This document shows positions 15,588-24,338 of a DNA stretch of 24,518 nucleotides, piece after piece. Location of the stretch: positions 1 through 24,518 of IMG/VR virus record IMGVR_UViG_3300032304_000093. One strand, 5' to 3'. Position 1 is the stretch's first letter, and each line of letters opens with the position of its first letter. The translations under genes were made by a program, and so were the position numbers. The stretch comes from a virus. Under the pieces are notes generated by a model. It did not search any database. It was given only the letters and a program-made list of their open reading frames with translations, and was not told the origin of the DNA.

Positions 15588-18116
15588 TTACCTAAGATAT
15601 TTATTGATTAATGCGGAGTCAGAAGCTGACAACCCAACACCCGAAGAAGCGGCTGTTGATCTCATTATAGAAGGAAGTCCAAGGCTTGCATAGATGGCTG
15701 TGCGAACACGGTCTTCTTCACGTTGTTTAGCCAAACCACCATCTTGGTTTATGCCAGCAAACTTGCCTTCATTGCTCTTCATCCAGTCAGCCATATGGCT
15801 CTGGATCATCTTCTCAGCTTCCAACGCCATCGTCTTCTCTTTGCCACCACGCTCAATAAGCGCGGCAGATGCTTCGGCTTCTTTGGTTTTAGCTTTTTTG
15901 TAGCCCAACTCAGTGTCAATCATGGTCTGCTCACGCGCAAGCTTCTCGCGTTCTTTCTTACCAGCAACGGTAGCCAATCCAGCTTCGCCAAGCGCGGTCA
16001 TAAAGTTGGGGGACTTGCTTGCAAGCAGATTTAAACCTAAAGTTAACAGGTCATCGTTGTTAAAGCCTTTGCGTTCTTTGGCAGGCGTGGCTTCTTTAGC
16101 TGCTTCAACTATGTCATCGCGCGTCATCGGTGCTTGATTAGCTTCCTGCATACGCTGGAGTTCCGCGTCGTCAATACCTTTAAACGGAATCGATCCTGCC
16201 GCTGCATTGGCTGCAGTAGTAGCCGCATTTGATTCAGATATCGCAGCAGGCGTAGCGCCTGTCAGAGTGGCGAGCCCCTGCGCTCGGTTGGTCTGCCCAA
16301 AACGTTCGTCGGCTAATAAGTTTTGTGCGTCTGCTTTTGTAGTAGCTTCTTCTGCTTTTGCCCAGCTTTCAGCAGTTTTTCTAGCTTCTGCAGCTTCTGC
16401 TTTGTCTTTAGCCAAATTCAACAGTCGATCGCCTGTGGCCACTCTTTCGCCCTCTTGTGCGGCGCGTGCAGCGCCTTTTACGGGAGGCACCGCAGGAGGC
16501 GTTTTTGGAGGCAATGCGTTGCCCTGAGAGTCTACAAGTATGGTCTCCGCACCTTTTGCTAGCCCAGCAATACCCTGTTCCGACGGCGGGGGTAAACGCA
16601 GTGTGTCAGCAGTTTTTGTTTTTTCTGCTGCCGTTGCAGCAGCTTCTTTGGCCAGTGCTTTAACATCGGCGGCGCCTGCAGAGGGGCGCCTCACACTTGC
16701 TCCGGAGCCAATACGCGCCAAGTACGAGGGCACTTTTAAATCTTCTAATGTCTTTGCGGTACTTTCAGATACTGTTCTTCCGCCAACAGTACGGGGCTCG
16801 TACGTAACTTGTGCGGCTTTATCACGGAAAGACTTTTCCATTTCAGCGCGGTCAATACCTTTGCTTGAAAACAAATTAGGTATCTGCTCTAACACCGCCG
16901 CGCCGCCAGCCGTAGGAATAGCCAGCGTACCAGTAAGATATTGCAAAGCCGTCTCGCCAGCACCAATCACGCCTTGGTTACCTGTGATGTAACGATCTTT
17001 TTGGCCGGGTGCTGGTGGCGCTACTTTAGAGCCGGGGATCTGAGAAACTAAATCTGTAATACCCGCTTTTGGTGGTGTTTCAGCAACAGCAGAGCCGATT
17101 GGTATAGCCGATGTCAATACTGGCGCCATCTTCTTTTGCGTCCAAGCAAGTACATCGCCAACGGTCTTCTTACCGCCTAATACTTCTGGGTTGGCCGTGA
17201 GAATCTTATCCTTGTTTTTAGGATCGGTTTTATCCAAGAACGAGCTAATCGGTGTGTTGGGGTCAGCAGATAAAAGCTTAGACCCTGTCTCTGTACCCAA
17301 GAAATGGGTTGCGTATAACTCTTGTGGTTTAGGTGGGCGTCCGAGTTGTTTTGTCAGCGCCGCTTGGTTTTGTGCAAGATACTTAACACCCACACGGATA
17401 TTTTCCATTGGGTCGTTACGTTTCTTAGGATCACCGCCCAAGCCTTTAAACGTTGAATCTATCACTTGGAATAGACTTTTTGCTGAAGAACGGGGCTTAC
17501 CAGTTTTTGGATCAATGGGTTTAGCGTTGGGGTCAAAGTTGCTTTCAATGCCCGAGATCTGTAACGCCACATCAGCAGGCACGCCTTGCATTTGAGCTTC
17601 GTCAATGATGGCTTGACGATAGTCCACCACTCTGCCAGTGTCTCTATAGCCGGGAATATATGGCGCCATACCGCCACCAGCCATACGCATCACTGGCTCG
17701 CTTTTCTGAGCAAAGTTAAACATGCCGCCCATACCGCCAGTGGCCATGCCTTCTTCGTCGTCTTCGTAGCCTGCAATACCGCCATCCGCCAATGTACGGA
17801 TGTTAGGAGCGGGGATCTGTGCTATGCCTTGGTTCTCAGGTAACTGTGTTTGCGCAACAGGTGCTGGCGCTGGTGCGGGGGTCATTGCTGCAATGTTTTG
17901 ATCTACAACAGTAGGCATAGGGCCGCCTGCCTGCATCGCTTTAGATCGCTCGGCCGCTTTTACAATGTTGTTGACATGTACTGCAGTTGCAACAACTGCG
18001 GGGTCGTTCCTGTGCTGTGCGGCATAGGCTTGCCGGCCTCGGGCATCCATGCCCGCCAGCATAGTGGTCAAAGCATCAATGCGTTCACGGCTGTAAGGGT
18101 TTTGTGTTTGAAGCAT
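15588..18116 (-). CDS. Virion-associated lytic transglycosylase (SLT-type)
   Basis: An 842-residue protein with an AGAGG site just upstream of the ATG. Residues about 165-285 form a soluble-lytic-transglycosylase domain: the catalytic Glu is E191 in ISGIESNFDP, followed by SAKSLFQV (211-218, the GLMQ-like element), NIRVGVKYLAQN and ELYATHFLG. Such domains cut peptidoglycan while the DNA enters. Ahead of it are three short Gly-Gly motifs (LADGGIAGY 109-117, MATGGMGGM 124-132, MAGGGMAPY 145-153). Behind it is a GAGETALQYLTG ... TYEPRTVGGRTV module of a kind also met in giant phage proteins, then a long Ala/Lys/Glu coiled-coil stretch and a conserved-looking C-terminus (LGLNLLASKSPNFMTALGEA). 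It lies directly before the giant gene, so the two probably act together as inner core or ejection proteins. Confidence 0.9.
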   Translation of the reverse strand: MLQTQNPYSRERIDALTTMLAGMDARGRQAYAAQHRNDPAVVATAVHVNNIVKAAERSKAMQAGGPMPTVVDQNIAAMTPAPAPAPVAQTQLPENQGIAQIPAPNIRTLADGGIAGYEDDEEGMATGGMGGMFNFAQKSEPVMRMAGGGMAPYIPGYRDTGRVVDYRQAIIDEAQMQGVPADVALQISGIESNFDPNAKPIDPKTGKPRSSAKSLFQVIDSTFKGLGGDPKKRNDPMENIRVGVKYLAQNQAALTKQLGRPPKPQELYATHFLGTETGSKLLSADPNTPISSFLDKTDPKNKDKILTANPEVLGGKKTVGDVLAWTQKKMAPVLTSAIPIGSAVAETPPKAGITDLVSQIPGSKVAPPAPGQKDRYITGNQGVIGAGETALQYLTGTLAIPTAGGAAVLEQIPNLFSSKGIDRAEMEKSFRDKAAQVTYEPRTVGGRTVSESTAKTLEDLKVPSYLARIGSGASVRRPSAGAADVKALAKEAAATAAEKTKTADTLRLPPPSEQGIAGLAKGAETILVDSQGNALPPKTPPAVPPVKGAARAAQEGERVATGDRLLNLAKDKAEAAEARKTAESWAKAEEATTKADAQNLLADERFGQTNRAQGLATLTGATPAAISESNAATTAANAAAGSIPFKGIDDAELQRMQEANQAPMTRDDIVEAAKEATPAKERKGFNNDDLLTLGLNLLASKSPNFMTALGEAGLATVAGKKEREKLAREQTMIDTELGYKKAKTKEAEASAALIERGGKEKTMALEAEKMIQSHMADWMKSNEGKFAGINQDGGLAKQREEDRVRTAIYASLGLPSIMRSTAASSGVGLSASDSALINKYLR

Positions 18117-18125
18117 GTTTACCTC

Positions 18126-19199
18126 TTATGCCATGTTGTAGATAGCCAAGTCTGCCAGACCAGCAGGACGCTCGTCAACCGAGCCACCTTCAGCAAACAC
18201 GCCCAAGGCTTTACCTGTAATACCTAAACCAGCCGCTTGTTGAATCATTGATGGGGGTTGTGCGTACATAGTCTGAGACTGTTGAGTCAAAGGCAAACCA
18301 CGGATCATGTCAGACATAAAGCCCAGTTGCTTGTACGGGTAGTTCTGGTAGTTTAGGAAGTCTTGATACTCAGTGTTTAGCGCGTTCTGCACTTGCTGTT
18401 GTTGCTGAGCGCCAAAACGATTTTGAACATCCAAGAGGCCAAGGTTCTGGCCGTACTGTGTTTGACCAATGTCAGCCAAAGACTTAGCGCCTGTCATAGC
18501 TGTCTGCAAACCTTGAAGTCCTAGCCCGGCACCGAACTGTTGCTGTTGAGCGTTGAGTTGCTGGCCAGCCAAGTTCTGGGCTTGGGATTGGTTAAACTGC
18601 CCCATAGCCTGTGTGTAGGCGTCTTGCAGTCCCTTGGCTTGAATGTCGCCCTTTTGACGCATTAAAGAAGCGTTAAGTTGGTTATTGGCAAGAAGATTGC
18701 CGCTACCACCAAAAGCACCGGAGCGAGCGGCTTGGGCGTTTTGCATTTGGCGGGAAATTTCCCCTTGCCGCTGTGCGTCTGATTGCTGTCTTGCAACAAC
18801 CGTGTCCATGTACGGAGACATGTACTGGCCAACTGAGCCCGTGCCGGGCTGAAACTTACCTTGTGCGTCGTATCCGGGAAGCGTGTTTGTTCCCGTGAAC
18901 TGCTGTGTTTGATATGGGTTAAACGTGTACTGCGTATTGAGAGCGCCAAGACCTGCCAACCCTGCCATAGCCGTAGCATCACCCAACTGAGGGGCAGTCT
19001 GCATCAGCCCTGCGTTTTCGAATGATTGCTGTTGCAAAGGAGTGAACTGTGCCTGACGATCCCGCATGTACTGCATGTAGGGGGTCGCATCTATGTCAGT
19101 TTGTAACTGCGCGTCGGCTAGCAGTTTCTCTGCAAAAGGGCGGATTGGTTCCGCAAAGCCTGTTTGATATTCTTGTACTGAGGATGGTGATGTTGCCAT
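18126..19199 (-). CDS. Gln-rich virion structural protein
   Basis: A 357-residue protein with AAGGA 7 nt before its ATG; that site overlaps the stop of the upstream 915-residue gene. It is rich in Gln, Ala, Asn and Gly, with a QYMSPYMDTVV segment followed by RSGAFGGSGNLLANNQLN, then helical Gln runs (LNAQQQQFGAGLGLQGLQTA, FGAQQQQQVQNALN) and a YPYKQLGFMSDMIRGLP tail. This pattern recurs in late operons of podovirus-like phages next to nozzle and transglycosylase genes, where it is taken to be a structural or internal protein. There is no signal peptide or membrane segment. The C-terminus carries FAEGGSVDE, related to the Gly-Gly motifs of its two neighbours. Its structural role is inferred from context and family resemblance. 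Confidence 0.85.
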   Translation of the reverse strand: MATSPSSVQEYQTGFAEPIRPFAEKLLADAQLQTDIDATPYMQYMRDRQAQFTPLQQQSFENAGLMQTAPQLGDATAMAGLAGLGALNTQYTFNPYQTQQFTGTNTLPGYDAQGKFQPGTGSVGQYMSPYMDTVVARQQSDAQRQGEISRQMQNAQAARSGAFGGSGNLLANNQLNASLMRQKGDIQAKGLQDAYTQAMGQFNQSQAQNLAGQQLNAQQQQFGAGLGLQGLQTAMTGAKSLADIGQTQYGQNLGLLDVQNRFGAQQQQQVQNALNTEYQDFLNYQNYPYKQLGFMSDMIRGLPLTQQSQTMYAQPPSMIQQAAGLGITGKALGVFAEGGSVDERPAGLADLAIYNMA

Positions 19200-19209
19200 G
19201 ATCTATTCC

Positions 19210-21957
19210 TTACGCGGGAAGATATTTATCAGCGCGGCTATTGGCCGCTACTTTGTTTTTGCCTGTGGTCTTACCGCGTGCACGTTGCACACGATCCATC
19301 ATGGCGTAGAGTTTCTTAGCGCCTGCGTCTGTTGAGCCATTGCCTAGTTCGGAAACTATTCTGGCGGGTATTACAAATTCACCATCGGCAAGGCGTGCAG
19401 GTTGATTCTTGCGCCCAATCGTTGCAGGGATGCTGTCAGACACGCCATCTCCGGGGCCTTTGAGTAAACGGCCTCCATCAGAGTAGCTACCCAGAGAACC
19501 AAGACCGCCACCCATGGCGTAACCGGCCATACCACCACCAGCCAAATCGCCATCACCGTCCGGTGTGCCCACATCGCCAATGCCTACTGCTGTCGTAGAC
19601 GCAGGGCCGCCGGCACCACCAACACCTCCGGGGCCGGAACCTCCACCGCCTCCACCGCCGGGGCCACCACCTTCACCACCGCCAGCGGTCTCTTGTTGAG
19701 CCGCATTAGCCAAAGCTGCGGCAGTCAAATAACCTTCGTAGTCGCCAGCAAACTTGCGGCCTTCTTTTTTACCGTACATCAAATAGTGCTCGTACGCAGA
19801 CGTAAAGTTAGACTTGCCTGATTTCAACTCGGCTGCAACATCGGGATTAGCCGCAAGGTACTCGGCTTCGTTAAAGTAAGACTGCGGATTACCGGGGACG
19901 CCTGTAACTGTCTTTGTAGTAGCGGTAGTGTTTACAGGTCTTGTAACTCTTTTACCCAACACAGCCTCGTCATACCGCTGCATTACAGGTCTATCTCTTG
20001 TTTCTGCTTTACGTTGCGTTAAATTCTTACCCTTGCCCATCAGGAAGTTATACGCGTCCAACGAGTCATCCGTCATCTTGTTAAAAGCAGCTTGGGGATC
20101 TTTTGGTATTGGGGCTGTGTAGCCTAGACTACCGCCACCGGCGGTGTATTTGCTTTTGACCTGCTCCACACCTGTAAACCCGCCGTATGGACGACCGGGG
20201 ATGTTAGGCACAACTGTGCGCGTGCCATCGGGGTTTGTGATGATGTCGCCGGGGGTAGCAATCGAGACAGTATTACCGCGATAGTCTACGCCCGTAGCAG
20301 GGCCGGAGCCGTAGTTGCCAAACGCACCATTGTCGTAAACAGTAGCTCCGGACATTTGTGTTCCACCGGGAACTACCGTGATTGGTGTAGTTGTTGTTTT
20401 TGGCATAAACAAGTCAGCAAAATTCTTACCTGTTGCCGCTTTAATATCTGCTTGGTTGATGCCAAGTCGTTCCATTTCAGCAAGTGAAAGGTTTTGGGCT
20501 TGCTGTACAGTTAGCTTTCCTGCATTAATTTGCTCTTGTAATCTGTCGGCGGCGTAATCAATATTGGCATATAACCCTGCTATACCGCCTTTATCGCCCG
20601 GGGCATCGCCGGCTTTGTATCCGTAAGCATTGTAGAAATCTTGCGCGGCTTTAGGGGCAGAAGCAATTCCAGCGGCGTCGTCTAGTGTGTGTGTAGCCGC
20701 ATACTGCGCGGACTGAGACATGCCCGCATTTTTCATAGCGTTTGCCAACGCTTGATCTTTTAAACCTACATCAGCGGTCTTTGCTAAAAAATCAGCAGAA
20801 CTTAAAGTGGCTGGGTTAATTGCCTGTACAAAACGTTTCTCAAAGTCGCCTTGATTGGCTTGTGTGCCCGTAATACGGCCAATGTCAGCAGCGCCTACGT
20901 TGTACTTTTGCATGTCCTCGGCAATTTGTGCGTCAAGTGCTCCAGAGGCTAACTTAGATTGGTCAAGCCCTTTGAAATAATTAAATACATCTTGGTCGCC
21001 AACAAGCATGCCATTGGCATAACCGGGCACACCGCCGTTAGCCAAAGCCACAATACCGCCAGTCGCCATAGGATTTGGTTGTTGCTGTTGTTGCGGTGGC
21101 TGGTTTAAAGAACCAACGCCAAGTTCGTAGGGGTTTTGATTCTGTTTGTAAAACAAGTCACGCTGGCCTTGGAATGTTTTGTTTCCAAACTCACTGGCTT
21201 TGACAGGAGCCATTTCAACTCTGCCATATAAAGGATCTGGCATGCCTGTGTCTGGGTTAATGTTGTACGCCATCTGCCGGATGTAACCAGTGTCTTTGGG
21301 GTTTGGCATTTTAGTGGTCGTTGGAACCATCATGCCTGCTGCAATTGGTGCGGCGGCGTAAGCTAAATTACCCATATTGCTCTTAGCAAAATCCAGTGCG
21401 GCTGTGGGGCTTGCTATCGCTTTGTTAAACCCAGCGGAAACTGCACCTGAAGGGGTCATGCGCGAAACGGCGTCTTTTGTAAACTGCTCTGCCGCCTGTG
21501 CAGGCATGGCTTCGCCCAACGCTAGGTTTGCCCCGCTCAACTGTTGTTGTGCTGTAGTTGCGGCATTGGCCGCACTCATGCCTCCGCCAGCCGTCATTAG
21601 GCTTTCGCCAAGACCCGACCCACCATACGCACCCAATCCGGCCATGAGGCCGCGAGATAAACTGCCGGTAGCCAAAGTAGTAATACCACCCGTAGTAAGA
21701 CCGGCCATCATGGAAGACATACCCAATCCAGCAGGGCCTAAGAATGCGCCAAGCGCAATAGGAGCAATAGACTTAAACAAGTCGGACAAAAGACCCGCTT
21801 CGGGTAAACCCGTAGTAGGATTGATGGTCAGCGTAGTGCCGTTAGCTTGGGCAAACTGTTGTAAGTTACGGACTTCGTCCGGTGTCATGTGTACAAGTAA
21901 AGAGTCGTCACCGCGGCCTTGCGATGCTACTTGTTCGGCAAACTTATGCAGGCTCAT
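19210..21957 (-). CDS. Large Gly-rich virion protein
   Basis: A 915-residue protein with GAGAGG 5 nt before the ATG. The N-terminus (HMTPDEVRNLQQFAQANGTT, then LTINPTTGLPEAGLL) recurs in late proteins of aquatic phages. Residues about 55-130 are Gly/Ala-rich and hydrophobic. A Gly-Gly motif pair lies at 297-316 (MATGGIVALANGGVPGYANG). Residues 694-736 (NEAEYLAANPDVAAEL ... HYLMYGKKEGRKF) match a short module found in many secreted bacterial proteins. A poly-Gly linker (759-784) and a second Gly-Gly stretch (GGGMAGYAMGGG, M810) follow. The C-terminal domain has GPGDGVSDSIPA (834-845) and ADGEFVIPARIVSELGNGS, a signature common in phage structural proteins. It is probably an internal or tail-associated structural protein; its exact location in the virion is unknown. 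Confidence 0.87.
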   Translation of the reverse strand: MSLHKFAEQVASQGRGDDSLLVHMTPDEVRNLQQFAQANGTTLTINPTTGLPEAGLLSDLFKSIAPIALGAFLGPAGLGMSSMMAGLTTGGITTLATGSLSRGLMAGLGAYGGSGLGESLMTAGGGMSAANAATTAQQQLSGANLALGEAMPAQAAEQFTKDAVSRMTPSGAVSAGFNKAIASPTAALDFAKSNMGNLAYAAAPIAAGMMVPTTTKMPNPKDTGYIRQMAYNINPDTGMPDPLYGRVEMAPVKASEFGNKTFQGQRDLFYKQNQNPYELGVGSLNQPPQQQQQPNPMATGGIVALANGGVPGYANGMLVGDQDVFNYFKGLDQSKLASGALDAQIAEDMQKYNVGAADIGRITGTQANQGDFEKRFVQAINPATLSSADFLAKTADVGLKDQALANAMKNAGMSQSAQYAATHTLDDAAGIASAPKAAQDFYNAYGYKAGDAPGDKGGIAGLYANIDYAADRLQEQINAGKLTVQQAQNLSLAEMERLGINQADIKAATGKNFADLFMPKTTTTPITVVPGGTQMSGATVYDNGAFGNYGSGPATGVDYRGNTVSIATPGDIITNPDGTRTVVPNIPGRPYGGFTGVEQVKSKYTAGGGSLGYTAPIPKDPQAAFNKMTDDSLDAYNFLMGKGKNLTQRKAETRDRPVMQRYDEAVLGKRVTRPVNTTATTKTVTGVPGNPQSYFNEAEYLAANPDVAAELKSGKSNFTSAYEHYLMYGKKEGRKFAGDYEGYLTAAALANAAQQETAGGGEGGGPGGGGGGGSGPGGVGGAGGPASTTAVGIGDVGTPDGDGDLAGGGMAGYAMGGGLGSLGSYSDGGRLLKGPGDGVSDSIPATIGRKNQPARLADGEFVIPARIVSELGNGSTDAGAKKLYAMMDRVQRARGKTTGKNKVAANSRADKYLPA

Positions 21958-21991
21958 TTTTGCCTCTCAAAATGGGGGTTGTTTGATAATA

Positions 21992-22255
21992 TCATGCTTT
22001 AATTCTTAAGGGGTAACTTGTTGCAGTTCCGCCCGAAATGTCGTAGTACACATCACCCGATCTAAGGGTGTCAAAATCAGCGCTTGTTGGCAGCGTAGTA
22101 ATGTTTAGATTTAACGTTGCACCGCCCATGTCGCCGGGGTTAGATAGCTGATTAAAGTACAGGCGCAAAACATTACTTAGCTGGCTGAAGTAACGGGCAT
22201 CGTACTCCCTTGGAGCCAGTGGCAAGCTTGGTGGGGTTGCGTTTAGTTCAGCCAT
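21992..22255 (-). CDS. Small late structural or assembly protein
   Basis: An 87-residue protein whose ATG shares one base with the stop of the nozzle-like gene upstream (TAATG at 22253-22257), a typical sign of translational coupling. The protein opens with a Pro-rich stretch (NATPPSLPLAPREYD), continues with a helical ARYFSQLSNVLRLYFNQLSN and ends in a beta-like SGDVYYDISGGTATSYPLRI. Similar small proteins often sit beside the nozzle or stabilisation gene in related phages, where their role is unknown. The closing GDVYYD ... YPLRIK segment recalls a virion-associated beta-strand domain. A 34-bp gap separates it from the 915-residue gene. The frame is convincing and the function is not known. 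Confidence 0.8.
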   Translation of the reverse strand: MAELNATPPSLPLAPREYDARYFSQLSNVLRLYFNQLSNPGDMGGATLNLNITTLPTSADFDTLRSGDVYYDISGGTATSYPLRIKA

Positions 22256-24336
22256 TAGCGTCTACCGTCCGGTCTGATGTCAATACGAGGGGCACCCAAC
22301 TGCCAGCAAGTGTTAATCTGGTTGGAGGCAATCTTAAAGATCAGTTGGCGACCACGCATGCGCGTGTAAATTTGCCCTGTGAACTCTTCTGTAATAACAT
22401 ATGTGTTACTTTTAGTCACAGGTTGTGAAGCTGTACTTGTAACCCCAGAACCTGAATTAACCAGCCCTTGCAGAGTCATTGACACTGTTGGTAGAGCGCC
22501 CGCAGGAGTATTTTCAGCGTTTTCAAAAGTCAGGTCAGGAATGACGCGCCACACAAAACCAAAGTTATGGCCGTCACCAATATCAAACTCAGACGAGCTA
22601 ATGTAAGCATCAATCGCAACAGCGGTGCCGGTCGTATTATCATTTAGACCCGTCTCGTGGTTAATCAAGTTACCTGTAGATGTAGCCGAAAAGTAGTTTG
22701 CCGCAATAGGATACGGCTGCAGACCAGAATCTAACCAAGCAGTGCGGTTCATTGTGCCGTAGTACCAAATTCTTTCAACGTAGTTGTAGATAACATACTT
22801 GTCGATGGCTGTTGAATTAGCCGAGCAGTAGAACCACCAGACTTCGTTAAAACCTTCGTTAGTCCCAGCAAACACTTGCAGTGCCTGTTCTTGACTAAGA
22901 TCACCAAACACGAAACGGCGCAGGTCGCAGTTAAGCGTTTGCACACGACCATCATAGGAGTAGAACTTATCTACGCCCATCCAATACACAACACCCGAAG
23001 CAATCACCGCCGCGTTAGGACTCATGATGGACACGTTATCGCCAAGCAACTGCGGTGCCCAAACAAAAGGAGGGCCGAGGTACTGCAAGGAATATACAGC
23101 CGAGTCGGTAAACATCACAATTTCTTGACGAGTCTGCACAGTTGCAACAATCTGTGAGCCGTGGGAGATACGTATAAACCCTGCCTGATTGGTGGGGTCG
23201 GGCGTCCAGTTGTAAATATCGTCTTGTGATGACCAGCGAATTAGCATGGGGTCAAGCGTGGCTGAGCCGTAATCGTTACAACCAAACGCAATTACAAAAC
23301 GTGATGTATCAGACACCGTCATGTTGTTCTGCACAGTCGGCACGTCAACAATATTAGACACCGTACCCGAGCCCGTGGAAGTTGTATTTACTGCCGCCCC
23401 CGCTCCGGTCAAAAGCTTAAATGTCAGGCCGTTGACTTCAAAGACGTAGTACGTAGTACCTGCGGTGACACCTGTTGGCAATGAGCCGCCAGAGAATTGG
23501 AGTGCCGCGCCTTCGGTATATAGGATGGTGGAAGTCACCACAGTCGGCGAAGCATTAGTAAACGATACTGTGCCGCCCAAAGAACTAAGCAAAACACCGC
23601 GAGTGGATAGCCCAGACGTTGCGTCCCAGTAGTAAATGCTGCCCCCACGCGGGCCAAAAACTAAATCTTCGCCATAGTTTACTTGGTTCCACAAACGCAA
23701 GGCTGTTGTAGATGTGCCACCAAAACCCCAAGTCGTACCTGTTTGACCCCACGAACCTGCGCCCCAACCAAGAAGCGGTACAGGAGTGGCAGGGCCAGCA
23801 CTGACTTGATACGCAGCCACAACAGCCGAACCACCATAAGAACCTGCAGCCAACGCGGTCGACACAGTAATCGTAAATGTGCTAGCGCCAACAAAGATAA
23901 TTTGAAACTCGCCAGTAAGTTCAGCAGCGTACGTGCCCGTAGCGCCAGAAAACGTAACGTATGTACCCGCAGTTAATCCCGTAGTGGTTGCCGTTACTGT
24001 AACTGTGGTTGTGCCATCTGCAGTAAATGGGTTTGTTCCAAGCGTTACCGTTGAGGCAATTGGGGTGATGTCGTAGTAAGAACCGCCCTGCTGGATATAA
24101 AACTTAACGTTTGTGCCTACGCCGATATAGTTAGCGCCCGCAAGAGAAGTCCAATTCCACAAAGAACGGCAAACGCCGCTGTATGTAAAGCCTGAGATCG
24201 GTTGCCAGCCACCAATTACTTCGGGATTACCCTGACGAAAGCGTACCTTGTCGGCCTCGTACCAACCACCCTCGGTGGTATAGCGGGTGTTCTCTTTATT
24301 TACGCCCGGCTTGAACAGTATTTTCTGTAATGGCAT
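22255..24336 (-). CDS. Tail nozzle / packaged-DNA stabilisation protein (P22 gp10- or T7 gp12-like)
   Basis: About 693 residues from the ATG at 24336. A GTG at 24357 would add 7 residues but would overlap the lysozyme gene; the ATG start gives MPLQKILFKPGVN, the usual opening of this family. The first part (TRYTTEGGWYEADKVRFRQG ... IGGWQ) and the later PMLIRWSSQDDIYNWTPD, QTRQEIVMFTDSAVYSLQ and VYWMGVDKFYSYDG resemble the beta-propeller tail nozzle or hub proteins that close the tail and retain packaged DNA. Two Thr/Ser/Gly-rich beta modules appear inserted, at bases about 23800-24060 (TTVTVTATTTGLTAGTYVTF) and 23345-23580 (SLPTGVTAGTTYYVFEVNG), like tail add-on domains. It lies 2 bp after the lysozyme stop and is coupled to the next gene by TAATG. 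Family resemblance is strong; the exact homologue is not proven. Confidence 0.85.
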   Translation of the reverse strand: MPLQKILFKPGVNKENTRYTTEGGWYEADKVRFRQGNPEVIGGWQPISGFTYSGVCRSLWNWTSLAGANYIGVGTNVKFYIQQGGSYYDITPIASTVTLGTNPFTADGTTTVTVTATTTGLTAGTYVTFSGATGTYAAELTGEFQIIFVGASTFTITVSTALAAGSYGGSAVVAAYQVSAGPATPVPLLGWGAGSWGQTGTTWGFGGTSTTALRLWNQVNYGEDLVFGPRGGSIYYWDATSGLSTRGVLLSSLGGTVSFTNASPTVVTSTILYTEGAALQFSGGSLPTGVTAGTTYYVFEVNGLTFKLLTGAGAAVNTTSTGSGTVSNIVDVPTVQNNMTVSDTSRFVIAFGCNDYGSATLDPMLIRWSSQDDIYNWTPDPTNQAGFIRISHGSQIVATVQTRQEIVMFTDSAVYSLQYLGPPFVWAPQLLGDNVSIMSPNAAVIASGVVYWMGVDKFYSYDGRVQTLNCDLRRFVFGDLSQEQALQVFAGTNEGFNEVWWFYCSANSTAIDKYVIYNYVERIWYYGTMNRTAWLDSGLQPYPIAANYFSATSTGNLINHETGLNDNTTGTAVAIDAYISSSEFDIGDGHNFGFVWRVIPDLTFENAENTPAGALPTVSMTLQGLVNSGSGVTSTASQPVTKSNTYVITEEFTGQIYTRMRGRQLIFKIASNQINTCWQLGAPRIDIRPDGRR

Positions 24337-24338
24337 TT

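Noticed and set aside
16016-16027. 12-bp palindrome TGCTTGCAAGCA
   Set aside because: It is a single copy inside the transglycosylase gene with no nearby partner sites; chance is enough.
19610-19690. GC-rich GGN-like tract looking like a microsatellite
   Set aside because: It encodes the in-frame poly-Gly linker (residues 759-784) of the 915-residue protein with mixed codons, so it is protein low complexity and not a DNA repeat element.
21377-22009. 210-codon rightward open frame opposite the 915-residue gene
   Set aside because: It is Ala/Pro-rich with no domain pattern and antisense to a gene with a strong ribosome-binding site.
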